A stretch of DNA of 45,199 nucleotides from Proteobacteria bacterium UBA7447 (GTDB lineage Bacteria; Pseudomonadota; Gammaproteobacteria; Arenicellales; UBA868): the NCBI GenBank assembly GCA_002477475.1, contig DLPX01000069.1, forward strand, positions 1,200-46,398. Direction: 5' to 3'. A model generated the notes under the pieces. That model was not told the origin of the DNA. It did not search any database and worked only from the letters and a program-made list of their open reading frames with translations. Shown here one piece after another: positions 32,369-40,591 of this stretch (the first letter of the stretch is position 1; each line of letters begins with the position of its first letter). The translations under genes were made by a program, and so were the position numbers.

Positions 32369-33019
32369 ATGGAAAAGTTTGTCAACTACAGCAGCGTCGT
32401 GATCCCAATCGACAGGAGCAATGTCGATACCGATGCACTTATTCCTAAACAGTTCCTGAAGTCTGTCGAGAAGTCGGGGTTTGGCGATAATCTTTTCGAC
32501 GAATGGCGCTATCTTGATCAAGGAGAACCGGGTCAGGACTGCAGCGACCGGCCTCTCAATACCGATTTTGTGTTAAACAAAAAAGCTTATCGGGGGGGTC
32601 GAATTCTTCTGGCGCGCGACAATTTTGGCTGTGGGTCTTCTCGAGAACACGCCGTTTGGGCGTTGCGGGATTTTGGAATCCGAACCGTGATAGCGGGAAG
32701 TTACGCCGACATCTTTTTCAACAACTGCTTTAAAAATGGTGTTCTGCCGATCTCTCTTCCCGGGGCCGATATTGACGCTTTGTTTGCCCAAGATGCCGAG
32801 TCTGGCCCATGTTCGATGGATATCGACCTGGAACGCCAAACGGCGACGGCTGAATCGGGACAGGTTTACCGTTTCGAAATCGATGGCTTCAAAAAGCAGT
32901 GCCTTCTGGAAGGTCTGGACGACATAGCATTGACTCTTCAGCACGAAGGGGATATTGCAACTTATGAGCAGCGCCGGATGAATGACGTGCCATGGTTGTT
33001 TGAAGATCTCGCCTCCTGA
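32369..33019 (+). CDS. leuD: 3-isopropylmalate dehydratase small subunit
   Basis: The 216-residue small subunit carries the swivelling domain of the isomerase. IDRSNVDTDALIPKQFLK, the DNFGCGSSREHAVWAL motif and FFNNCFKNGVLPI identify it. Length matches pseudomonad LeuD (about 212). The ATG at 32369 has AGAGG about 9 bases upstream. It is co-transcribed with leuC. leuB, which follows leuD in Pseudomonas and usually lies close by, is not present; the next gene is asd. Confidence 0.96.
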   Translation: MEKFVNYSSVVIPIDRSNVDTDALIPKQFLKSVEKSGFGDNLFDEWRYLDQGEPGQDCSDRPLNTDFVLNKKAYRGGRILLARDNFGCGSSREHAVWALRDFGIRTVIAGSYADIFFNNCFKNGVLPISLPGADIDALFAQDAESGPCSMDIDLERQTATAESGQVYRFEIDGFKKQCLLEGLDDIALTLQHEGDIATYEQRRMNDVPWLFEDLAS

Positions 33020-33034
33020 GTTCCCTGCCTTCCC

Positions 33035-33060
33035 GGTCTGCAGGCCTTTTCTTTTATTTT
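33035..33060 (+). terminator. Weak terminator-like site after leuD
   Basis: GGTC (33035-33038) and GGCC (33043-33046) can form a four-pair stem around TGCA with one G-U pair, followed by a T-rich run (33047-33060, interrupted by C and A). The stem is short, so termination would be partial at best. It may divide the leuCD and asd transcripts. Confidence 0.35.
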
Positions 33061-33082
33061 CCCACTGGCTGTTGGCAAACCT

Positions 33083-34102
33083 ATGAACACTAAATCCGAA
33101 TTGGACGTCGCCGTTGTCGGCGTAACAGGAGCCGTCGGTGAGGTTATGCTCCGTCTGCTTGAAGAGAGAAATTTTCCTGTCCGCAATTTATACGCCCTGG
33201 CGAGCGAGCGCTCCGCGGGAAGTACGATCCTTTTTCGGGGCAAAGCAGTACGGGTCGAGAATCTCGCGGAGTTTGATTTTTCGAAGGTACAGCTTGGGCT
33301 ATTTTCAGCTGGAGGGAGTGTTTCGGCAAAATACGCTCCCAAGGCGGTGGCTTCAGGCTGTGTGGTTATTGATAACACCTCCCATTTCAGGCGAGATCCT
33401 GAAGTGCCCCTGGTGGTGCCGGAGGTTAATCCTCATGTTCTGCAAGAGCACAACGGCCTCATTGCAAATCCCAATTGTTCTACGATTCAGATGGTCGTAG
33501 CCCTGAAGCCGATTTATGACAGCGTGGGTATCAGCCGGATCAACGTGGCGACCTATCAGGCAGTGTCTGGGGCGGGCCGTCGTGCGATTGAGGAGTTGGC
33601 TGGGCAAACGGCTTCTTTGCTCAATGGCAAGGGCGCAACCTGCGAGGTCATGCCAAAACAGATTGCATTCAATGCAATTCCGCACATCGATAGTTTTCAG
33701 GAAAATGGCTATACGCGTGAGGAAATGAAAATGGTGTGGGAGACGCAGAAGATCTTCGGCGACGAGAGTATTGCCGTCAATCCGACCACAGTCCGGATCC
33801 CTGTCTTTTACGGTCATGCGGAAGCCGTCCATGTCGAGACTCGGGACAAAATGACTGCTGATCAGGCGCGAGCGGCATTGGAGGCGGCCGAGGGGGTTTG
33901 CGTCGTCGATGAACGAAAACCGGGAGGTTATCCCACTCCCGTAACCGAAGCGGCGGATAAGGACCCAGTCTTTGTCGGCAGGATTCGGGAGGATATCTCA
34001 ACAGAAAACGGCCTTTGCCTCTGGGTCGTCGCAGACAATATTCGCAAGGGGGCCGCCCTGAACAGCATCCAGATTGCGGAGCTGCTTCTTCCGAGCCTTT
34101 GA
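33083..34102 (+). CDS. asd: Aspartate-semialdehyde dehydrogenase
   Basis: The 339-residue NADPH-dependent enzyme reduces aspartyl phosphate, feeding lysine, threonine, methionine and diaminopimelate synthesis. The N-terminal Rossmann motif VVGVTGAVGEVMLRLL, FSAGGSVSAKYAP, the catalytic Cys in ANPNCSTIQMVVAL, and AFNAIPHIDSF are present. It is the shorter asd type that lies between leuB and fimV in pseudomonads. The paralogue Usg of that neighbourhood lacks the catalytic Cys, but this protein keeps it, so it should be active. The ATG at 33083 has no clear Shine-Dalgarno. Confidence 0.93.
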   Translation: MNTKSELDVAVVGVTGAVGEVMLRLLEERNFPVRNLYALASERSAGSTILFRGKAVRVENLAEFDFSKVQLGLFSAGGSVSAKYAPKAVASGCVVIDNTSHFRRDPEVPLVVPEVNPHVLQEHNGLIANPNCSTIQMVVALKPIYDSVGISRINVATYQAVSGAGRRAIEELAGQTASLLNGKGATCEVMPKQIAFNAIPHIDSFQENGYTREEMKMVWETQKIFGDESIAVNPTTVRIPVFYGHAEAVHVETRDKMTADQARAALEAAEGVCVVDERKPGGYPTPVTEAADKDPVFVGRIREDISTENGLCLWVVADNIRKGAALNSIQIAELLLPSL

Positions 34103-34130
34103 CCTTGGATCACCGGGGCCCGGGGCCTGA

Positions 34131-34159
34131 TTGGTTCGAAACCTTGGCGTGCCTATAAT
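34131..34159 (+). promoter_or_regulatory. Promoter of fimV
   Basis: TTGGTT (34131-34136) and a perfect TATAAT (34154-34159) are exactly 17 bases apart. A start near 34166 would give a 59-base leader with GAGGTGA (34212-34218) as Shine-Dalgarno. This is the strongest sigma70-type promoter pattern in the window. It separates fimV from asd. Confidence 0.7.
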
Positions 34160-34224
34160 CAGGCAATGACCCCGAACCTCCTTCCCTCAGTCGAAACCAA
34201 AGCCCACCAGCGAGGTGATCGGCC

Positions 34225-36855
34225 ATGAGGCCAATCCTTGGCGGTCTGGCGCTTTTGGTGCAAGTGCTGGCCTCCAACGCAGGTCATGCGCTCGAGCTTG
34301 GAGGTCTGACGGTCGCCTCAAAACTGAACGAGCCGCTCAAAGCTTCCATAGAGGTGAAGGGCGTTGCAGCGGACTCGGCCGCGAACACTCTTGTGTTTTC
34401 CCTCGCGTCTGCGCAGGCCCACGCAGCCGCCGGTATTCCTCTTGACTCTGTGGCCACCAATTTGATTTTCACTCTGGATATGCTTTCTCGCCCGGCAATG
34501 GTGGAGATCGACTCAAGAGTTGCGATTCGGATTCCCTTTTTACGCTTCCTAGTGGCTGTGGACTTTGACGGGCAGCAGACCTTTCGAGAGTACACGGCGA
34601 TGTTGGATCCGGCCGAGGATTGGGGAATGGCTAAGGTGGGGGCGCCGGTTACTGAAATCTCCCCGGCCAGCGTAGCTGAGCTGAGCTATCCGGGGGAATA
34701 TGTCGGACCTATCCGGCAGGGTCAGACACTGATCGAGATCGCGCGACAACTCGAGGTTGGTGGGGGAATCTCACTAGAACAGCGGATGGCGGCACTGGTG
34801 GAAGATAACCCCGATAGCTTTATCGACGGTAACATGAATCTTCTGCGTGAGGGCGCGCGGCTGCACATTCCTTCGGAGCGCCAGATGAGACAGATTAGCC
34901 CCGACCAGGCGCAGGCTGTCTATGAAAACCACCTGCTGGAGTGGACCCAACATCAGGCCAGGGCCAAGTCATCCACCACTAACGGGAACTGGGTGACGTT
35001 GCATGCGCCAGCAGCAGAGGCGTTGGCGCCAACGACGGAGCTTGCAGGGATCGAGTCTGCCGAGTATGTGCTTAGAATTGTTGAGCCGTCAGAGAAATCT
35101 GCATCTTCGGGCGGGGACGGAGAAGGTAACGTAGCACCCGCGGGCGCAGGACTCCAATCTGCGGAAAGGCTCAGTGAAGCGCCGCCGGAGCCCGTGGCCG
35201 CGATGACTGCGCTAACGGATCGACTCAGCGTGGTTGAGGAATCGCTCGGATCAAAGGAGCTTGAAAATCAACAGTTGACCCGCCAGGTAGATTTGCTCCA
35301 GCGTCAACTTGAGAAGACCATGAAGCTTATCGAGTTGCAGGAGACGCAACTCGCCGTCGCCCAGAAGCAGTTGGAATCCATGCTGGCGCTGCAGGCACCA
35401 GAGGCAACCGAGAGCCGGGTTGGGGTGAGCAAGAAGGCGGAGTCAACGGCCCCCAGTGCGGAGGTCGGCGGAAAAGGCCCTGATGCAGATCCTGAAAACC
35501 CGGCTGTAGAAACCCGTCCGGCGGGGATCATTGAACAACCTTCACAAGACGTTGCTGAAGTGCTGGTGACCGGGGACGAGGTGACTCTTGAGTCTGCGGT
35601 ATCAGAAGCAGCGCAGGACCAGTTGTCTAAACAAGTCGAGGACATTCCTCCGCCCTGGAGCGACCCAGCGAGGACCCTGGACTGGGCGGTCAGCGAGATA
35701 GGAATGTTATTCGAGAACACACGCGGCCTGGCTGGTGCATTGCTGGAAGATCTTGATCGAAGTGACTCCGCTATACCAGGTGTGTCCAATAAGTTGTTAG
35801 GACTGATAGTGGTACTGATGCTTCTGGTATTGATCCTCTTAAGGCGTAGAAAATCTTCGATGGAAGAGTCAGGGGCGTTGGCGAGTCAGGCGGCGACTGA
35901 GCAGAAGCGGGATCTGTTTGAGACAGACTCTGTAGCGAAAGCAACCGATGGGCGGTCGAACGAGGCGCCACCGGCCGAAGAGAGTATCGGCGCCGGGTTT
36001 GTGACAGATATAGAGACCCAGAGGGGTGTGGCGGTACAGAGTGACGAAGTCGACCCACTCACCGAATCAGAGATTTATTTGGCGTATGGTCGCTCCAGTC
36101 AGGCCGAGCAAACCTTGCGAGACGCAATCGCGCGGACACCGGAACGTATTGAGCTAAAACTTAAGTTGCTGGAAGTTCTTCAAGTCCTGGGTCAAAAAGA
36201 GGCTTTTGGGGAACTTGCAGGAGAGCTGCGCCAGATCGTAGCCGAGGGGTCTTCCGAGCAGGCGCACCTGGAGAAACTGATTCTCGACGCCGCGCAGATT
36301 GGCGGCAATGATTCCGTTGAAATAGTTCGACCGGCTCTCTCGGGAGATTCCCCGGGGGCAGTAAACGAGTCCCGGGACGAAGTAACACCTGAGCCGGAAC
36401 CGGTGTCGACGGCGCCTGCAATTGATGACGACATTGTATTTGAGCTTGACGTGGGCACCGAAAAGGAAGCGACTCCAATCGTTCAGACTGCCGAGTCAGC
36501 TGCGGAATCTTTAGGTGACGGTACGCCGGCCGATTTTAGCGACCTTGAATTGGAGCTCGAGTTTCCAGCGGGAAATACTTTGACGAATGGACCACGCGCC
36601 GAAGAGGTTTCTATGGCCGCTCCGGGCGAGGCGGGGAAAGCCGATCCAGCGGCCGCTCTATCGGATAGTGATCCCGACCAGAGTGAATCCGCGGACAGTG
36701 AGGAAAGAACACAGCTCGAGTTGGCGAATGCTTATCTTGAGATGGGAGACCCTGCGGCTGCACGAGAAATATTGACTGCGCTTGCTCACTCCCGGGATAG
36801 CGACATTCAGGAACGGGCTAAAGCACTGCTGGAGACCCTGGCGGGGAGTGTCTGA
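34225..36855 (+). CDS. fimV: FimV-like motility/type IV pilus hub protein
   Basis: The 876-residue protein resembles FimV, which organises the cell pole and supports type IV pili in pseudomonads. A signal peptide (GGLALLVQVLASNAGHA) is followed by the FimV N-terminal domain (LELGGLTVASKLNEPLKASIEV). A LysM-like peptidoglycan-binding segment follows (GPIRQGQTLIEIARQLEV to GARLHIPSE). A coiled coil (about residues 325-390), acidic linkers, and one membrane helix (LLGLIVVLMLLVLILLRRR, about 525-545) come next. The acidic cytoplasmic part ends with the TPR-like FimV C-terminal motif (LANAYLEMGDPAAAREIL). Start ATG 34225 has GAGGTGA 6 bases upstream. Converges on trpA. Confidence 0.88.
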   Translation: MRPILGGLALLVQVLASNAGHALELGGLTVASKLNEPLKASIEVKGVAADSAANTLVFSLASAQAHAAAGIPLDSVATNLIFTLDMLSRPAMVEIDSRVAIRIPFLRFLVAVDFDGQQTFREYTAMLDPAEDWGMAKVGAPVTEISPASVAELSYPGEYVGPIRQGQTLIEIARQLEVGGGISLEQRMAALVEDNPDSFIDGNMNLLREGARLHIPSERQMRQISPDQAQAVYENHLLEWTQHQARAKSSTTNGNWVTLHAPAAEALAPTTELAGIESAEYVLRIVEPSEKSASSGGDGEGNVAPAGAGLQSAERLSEAPPEPVAAMTALTDRLSVVEESLGSKELENQQLTRQVDLLQRQLEKTMKLIELQETQLAVAQKQLESMLALQAPEATESRVGVSKKAESTAPSAEVGGKGPDADPENPAVETRPAGIIEQPSQDVAEVLVTGDEVTLESAVSEAAQDQLSKQVEDIPPPWSDPARTLDWAVSEIGMLFENTRGLAGALLEDLDRSDSAIPGVSNKLLGLIVVLMLLVLILLRRRKSSMEESGALASQAATEQKRDLFETDSVAKATDGRSNEAPPAEESIGAGFVTDIETQRGVAVQSDEVDPLTESEIYLAYGRSSQAEQTLRDAIARTPERIELKLKLLEVLQVLGQKEAFGELAGELRQIVAEGSSEQAHLEKLILDAAQIGGNDSVEIVRPALSGDSPGAVNESRDEVTPEPEPVSTAPAIDDDIVFELDVGTEKEATPIVQTAESAAESLGDGTPADFSDLELELEFPAGNTLTNGPRAEEVSMAAPGEAGKADPAAALSDSDPDQSESADSEERTQLELANAYLEMGDPAAAREILTALAHSRDSDIQERAKALLETLAGSV

Positions 36856-36874
36856 GCCGCTGCCCCACAGCGGC
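36856..36874. terminator. Hairpin between convergent fimV and trpA
   Basis: GCCGCTG (36856-36862) and CAGCGGC (36868-36874) are perfect reverse complements around CCCCA, beginning right after the fimV stop. Neither strand has a T-run after the stem, so if it terminates transcription it does so with help or only partly. The position between convergent genes supports a bidirectional 3'-end role. Confidence 0.4.
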
Positions 36875-36888
36875 ACCACCAACCCCCG

Positions 36889-37713
36889 TTAAGAGCGAAG
36901 TCCTCCTGAAAGAGTTGAGACAAGCCCGGTAACTTGATCGAGCAGCTCCGGTTTTGCGCGACCGGATTCGTCCAAGTTGTTTTCTATTTCACGGATGATC
37001 GCCGAGCCAACGACTGCGCCATCAGCGACCTCACCGGTCTCGCGGACTTGCTCGGCCGTGTTGATGCCAAATCCGACTGCAATCGGAAGCTGTGTATGTT
37101 TCCGCACTTCGGTTAAGGCTTCTCCAATACTGGATGCGGCTGCGGATCGTGTGCCCGTAATGCCTGCGATCGAAACGTAGTAGATAAATCCGCTGGTGTT
37201 TTGAAGCACCTGCTTGAGTCGACCCTCATTGGAGGTAGGGGTTACCAGGCGGACCCAGTGAAGTCCCCCCGTCCGTGCCGGATCGCAGAGTTCCTCATCT
37301 TCTTCAGGGGGAAGATCGACCATAATCAGACCGTCAACCCCGGCAGCGACCGCGTCCGTTACGAAGCGAGAGGGGCCGTATTGGTAGATTGGGTTGAAAT
37401 ACCCCATAAGAATGACCGGAGTGTCGCTGTTGTTCTGTCTAAACCGCCGCACCATGTCTAACGTCCCGATTAGCGACGCGCCTGAGGCGAGGGCGCGAAG
37501 GTTCGCCGCTTGGATAGCGGGACCGTCTGCCATGGGATCCGAAAAGGGCATGCCCAACTCGATGATGTCGGCCCCGGCGGCGGGCAGGCGCTCCATCAGT
37601 TGCTGGCTCGTGCCGGGGTCAGGATCTCCTGCCGTGACAAACGTGACAAGCCCGGCCCGTCCTTCCTTCCTTAAGCGTTCGAAGGTGGACGCAATGCGAT
37701 CGCCGGAACTCAT
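36889..37713 (-). CDS. trpA: Tryptophan synthase alpha subunit
   Basis: The 274-residue TIM-barrel subunit splits indole-3-glycerol phosphate and passes indole to TrpB. The catalytic Glu and Asp lie in IIELGMPFSDPMADGP, and VTFVTAGDPDP and FIYYVSIAGITGTR are typical. The phosphate site is in VAVGFGI-like IAVGFGINTAEQV. Length matches E. coli (268). The ATG at 37713 overlaps the trpB stop as ATGA, so the two are coupled; a longer reading to 37770 lies inside trpB. It lies on the minus strand between fimV and truA rather than beside trpF and accD. Confidence 0.96.
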   Translation of the reverse strand: MSSGDRIASTFERLRKEGRAGLVTFVTAGDPDPGTSQQLMERLPAAGADIIELGMPFSDPMADGPAIQAANLRALASGASLIGTLDMVRRFRQNNSDTPVILMGYFNPIYQYGPSRFVTDAVAAGVDGLIMVDLPPEEDEELCDPARTGGLHWVRLVTPTSNEGRLKQVLQNTSGFIYYVSIAGITGTRSAAASSIGEALTEVRKHTQLPIAVGFGINTAEQVRETGEVADGAVVGSAIIREIENNLDESGRAKPELLDQVTGLVSTLSGGLRS

Positions 37714-38939
37714 ATTTCTACCCCGAGCGCATCTGCCACAGTAAAGATATCCTTGTCGCCTCGGCCGCACAAATTCATCACAATAATCTGCTCCTTATCC
37801 ATGGTTGGGGCAATTTTGGCTACATGAGCCAGGGCATGAGCGGGCTCCAAGGCAGGGATAATGCCTTCCGCTCGGCAACATAATTTAAAGGCTTCCAGCG
37901 CCTCTGAATCTGTGACGGAGACATAATCCACGCGTCCATGATCATGGAGCCAGGCATGTTCAGGCCCGATACCCGGGTAATCCAGACCCGCCGAGATGGA
38001 GTGCGCATCGTCGATCTGTCCGTCTTCATTTTGGAGAAGGTAGGTCCGATTGCCGTGTAGGACACCGGGTCGACCGCCGGTTAAAGAGGCGGCGTGCTTG
38101 TCAGTCTCGAGACCATAGCCGCCAGCCTCCACCCCGACGATCTGAACCGGGTCGTCGAGGAAGGGGTGGAAAAGCCCCATTGCATTCGAGCCGCCCCCAA
38201 TGCAGGCCACCAAAGTGTCAGGAAGCCGACCTTCTGCCGCGAACATCTGTTCCTTAGTTTCCCGTCCGATGATGCTCTGGAAATCGCGAACCATCGCAGG
38301 GTAGGGGTGAGGTCCGGCCACAGTGCCGATAATGTAGAAGGTGTCTGCGACATTCGCTACCCAGTCGCGCAGCGCGTCATTCATGGCGTCCTTGAGAGTT
38401 CCTGTGCCGCTGGTAACTGGAACGATTTCCGCGCCGAGTAACTTCATCCGAAACACATTGGGCGCCTGACGCTCAATGTCCGTCGCGCCCATATAGACCA
38501 CACAAGGCAGGTCAAACAACGCGCAGACCGTCGCGGTAGCTACTCCGTGTTGGCCGGCCCCGGTCTCGGCGATGATCCGGGATTTCCCCATACGTTTTGC
38601 AAGGAGAATTTGCCCGAGAGTGTTGTTGATCTTATGAGAGCCTGTGTGGTTGAGCTCATCTCTCTTGAAGTAGATCTTGGCGCCGCCGAGCGACTCGGTG
38701 AGACTCTTGGCAAAGTACAAAGGGCTGGGTCTGCCCGTGTAGTGGGCGGCATAGTAGTCAAAGTCCCGTTGGAATTCGGGAGACTCTTGCGCCTCGGAGT
38801 ACGCCGTTTCAAGGTCCAGAATCAACGGCATCAGCGTTTCAGCAACGAAACGGCCTCCGAACAGGCCGAAGCGGCCGTGCTCGTCTGGGCCACTACGGTA
38901 GGATTCTAAGGGTTCTGAGTTTCTAGTAGTCAACGCCAT
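37710..38939 (-). CDS. trpB: Tryptophan synthase beta subunit
   Basis: The 409-residue PLP enzyme joins indole and serine to make tryptophan. The N-terminal FGLFGGRFVAETLMPLI, the Schiff-base Lys in HTGSHKINNTLGQILLA, the phosphate loop GGGSNAMGLF and the C-terminal CGRGDKDIF are conserved. Length is close to that of E. coli (397). The ATG at 38939 has AAGAGA a few bases upstream. No trpC, trpD, trpE or trpG and no trp repressor-type operator is seen nearby. It is divergent from truA across a structured 146-base region. Confidence 0.96.
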   Translation of the reverse strand: MALTTRNSEPLESYRSGPDEHGRFGLFGGRFVAETLMPLILDLETAYSEAQESPEFQRDFDYYAAHYTGRPSPLYFAKSLTESLGGAKIYFKRDELNHTGSHKINNTLGQILLAKRMGKSRIIAETGAGQHGVATATVCALFDLPCVVYMGATDIERQAPNVFRMKLLGAEIVPVTSGTGTLKDAMNDALRDWVANVADTFYIIGTVAGPHPYPAMVRDFQSIIGRETKEQMFAAEGRLPDTLVACIGGGSNAMGLFHPFLDDPVQIVGVEAGGYGLETDKHAASLTGGRPGVLHGNRTYLLQNEDGQIDDAHSISAGLDYPGIGPEHAWLHDHGRVDYVSVTDSEALEAFKLCCRAEGIIPALEPAHALAHVAKIAPTMDKEQIIVMNLCGRGDKDIFTVADALGVEI

Positions 38940-38975
38940 AAGTTCTCTTAAACGTTTTTTAAATATTAAGACTCA

Positions 38976-39055
38976 ACCTACCCAAACGGTACAGGCGCTG
39001 GACTGCAGCGCCGTATGAGTAGGTAGAATCGGCGACTTGCGAGAAGAGATTCTAC
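38976..39055. other. Overlapping hairpins in the trpB/truA divergent region
   Basis: ACCTAC (38976-38981) pairs with GTAGGT (39019-39024), enclosing GGCGCT (38994-38999) paired with AGCGCC (39007-39012) and a TAC/GTA extension. A second hairpin pairs GTAGAATC (39023-39030) with GATTCTAC (39048-39055). The two share bases 39023-39024, so they compete at their border. On the minus strand they would lie in the trpB leader; on the plus strand, in front of truA. A TAGAAT hexamer (39024-39029) could be a truA -10, but its -35 is poor. No T-run suggests a classical attenuator. Confidence 0.5.
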
Positions 39056-39085
39056 AACACGGATTAATCCGCCTTGGATGCGAAG

Positions 39086-39925
39086 ATGAATTCACTAGCC
39101 GGGTCCGCAACTTCGACGCGCTATGCCGTTGGCGTGGAATATGACGGAAGCCGCTTTCATGGGTGGCAGAGTCAGTCTGGGGTGAGTACGGTTCAGGACT
39201 GGGTTGAGAAAGCTTTAACCAGGGTCGCGTCTGAGACGATTCATGTAGTAACCGCCGGACGGACAGACACGGGGGTCCACGCTACCGGCCAGGTCGCCCA
39301 TTTTGATTCATTCGCTGTACGTTCCCCGCTCAACTGGTTGCGGGGCGCAAACACCCACCTGCCGACCGGACTCGCCTTAATTTGGGTCAAAGCAGTCAAT
39401 CCCGAGTTTCATGCGCGTTTCACCGCAGTGGCGAGACGTTATAGGTACATCTTGTTTTGTCGGGATGTTCGACCGACCTTTCTATCAGGGAAAGTTGCCT
39501 GGACCTACGAAAAACTTGATGTTTCGCGCATGCAGCATGCGGCGACGGCCCTGGTGGGTCGGCATGATTTTTCCGCTTTCAGGGCAAGTGGTTGCCAGTC
39601 AAAGCAACCGGTGCGCGAGATTTATGAGTTGTCGGTAAACAGTCAGGGCCCCTGGATATGGATAGACATCGAGGCAAACGGTTTTTTGCAACATATGGTT
39701 AGAAATATCGCTGGAGCACTGATCGCGATCGCGACTGGCTCAAAACCCATTGTGTGGGCGAAGGAGGTGCTTGAAAGTCGAGACAGGACTGCCGGGGGGG
39801 TGACAGCGCTTCCGGATGGGCTGTATTTCACCGGCGTACGTTATCCCTCGACCTTCGGACTCCCGGAGGCTCCAGAGCCCTGCAGGTTCTGGGGAGCTTC
39901 CGAAAGGAAAAATCGCAAGGGGTAA
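39086..39925 (+). CDS. truA: tRNA pseudouridine(38-40) synthase TruA
   Basis: The 279-residue enzyme modifies the anticodon stem-loop of many tRNAs. The N-terminal VEYDGSRFHGWQSQSG, the catalytic Asp in AGRTDTGVHATGQVAHFD and the C-terminal FLQHMVRNIAG segments are typical. Length matches the family (about 270). The ATG at 39086 is preferred to the TTG at 39074, though neither has a strong Shine-Dalgarno. It begins the truA-trpF-accD-folC-SPOR-cvpA-purF series known from pseudomonads. Confidence 0.95.
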   Translation: MNSLAGSATSTRYAVGVEYDGSRFHGWQSQSGVSTVQDWVEKALTRVASETIHVVTAGRTDTGVHATGQVAHFDSFAVRSPLNWLRGANTHLPTGLALIWVKAVNPEFHARFTAVARRYRYILFCRDVRPTFLSGKVAWTYEKLDVSRMQHAATALVGRHDFSAFRASGCQSKQPVREIYELSVNSQGPWIWIDIEANGFLQHMVRNIAGALIAIATGSKPIVWAKEVLESRDRTAGGVTALPDGLYFTGVRYPSTFGLPEAPEPCRFWGASERKNRKG

Positions 39926-39934
39926 AATAGGACG

Positions 39935-40591
39935 GTGCGAACCCGAGTAAAAATCTGCGGCCTGACTCGTGCAGAAGACGCAGCAGTCGCTGTTGCCTGC
40001 GGGGCTGATGCGCTTGGTTTGGTTTTTTTTCCGCCAAGTACTCGGGCCGTCGACGTGGACCAGGCAGCATCACTCGCAGCGTCTGTCCCGGCATTGGTAG
40101 ACCTGGTCGGCGTCTTTGTTGACCCGAACGAGACAGAGGTGTCGGCGGTTCTCGATCGGGTTCCATTAACCCTGCTCCAGTTTCACGGGAACGAAACCCG
40201 CGAGCAGTGCGAGACTTACGGAATGCCCTATATGAAGGCGGTCCGGATGCGGGACGGGGTAGACCTCGAAGCGCTTAGCGACCAACATCCGAACGCCAGA
40301 GCATTTCTGCTGGATACCTATCATCCCGAATCAGTAGGAGGGACGGGTGCTGCATTTGATTGGACCCGCGCACGAATCGCGCTAAACGCGCCAGTTATTC
40401 TCGCGGGAGGCCTTGCGGCCGATAATGTAGGCGAAGCGTTGAAACAGTCAGGCGCCTGGGCGGTAGATGTCAGCACCGGTGTAGAGTCGGAACCGGGCAA
40501 GAAAAGTGCAGTGAAGATTGTTGAGTTCTGCAGGGCGGTTCGTGCCTGGGATACGCAGGGCATTGATTCGAAGGTTGGAGAAGACGCATGA
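39935..40591 (+). CDS. trpF: Phosphoribosylanthranilate isomerase
   Basis: The 218-residue TIM-barrel enzyme performs the third step of tryptophan synthesis. VKICGLTRAEDA with its catalytic Cys, GLVFFPPSTRAV, LQFHGNET and LAGGLAADNV are diagnostic. Length is that of stand-alone TrpF (about 205-220), so it is not fused to TrpC as in E. coli. The start is a GTG at 39935, ten bases after the truA stop. Its stop overlaps the accD start as ATGA. In many relatives trpB and trpA lie between trpF and accD; here they do not. Confidence 0.95.
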   Translation: MRTRVKICGLTRAEDAAVAVACGADALGLVFFPPSTRAVDVDQAASLAASVPALVDLVGVFVDPNETEVSAVLDRVPLTLLQFHGNETREQCETYGMPYMKAVRMRDGVDLEALSDQHPNARAFLLDTYHPESVGGTGAAFDWTRARIALNAPVILAGGLAADNVGEALKQSGAWAVDVSTGVESEPGKKSAVKIVEFCRAVRAWDTQGIDSKVGEDA

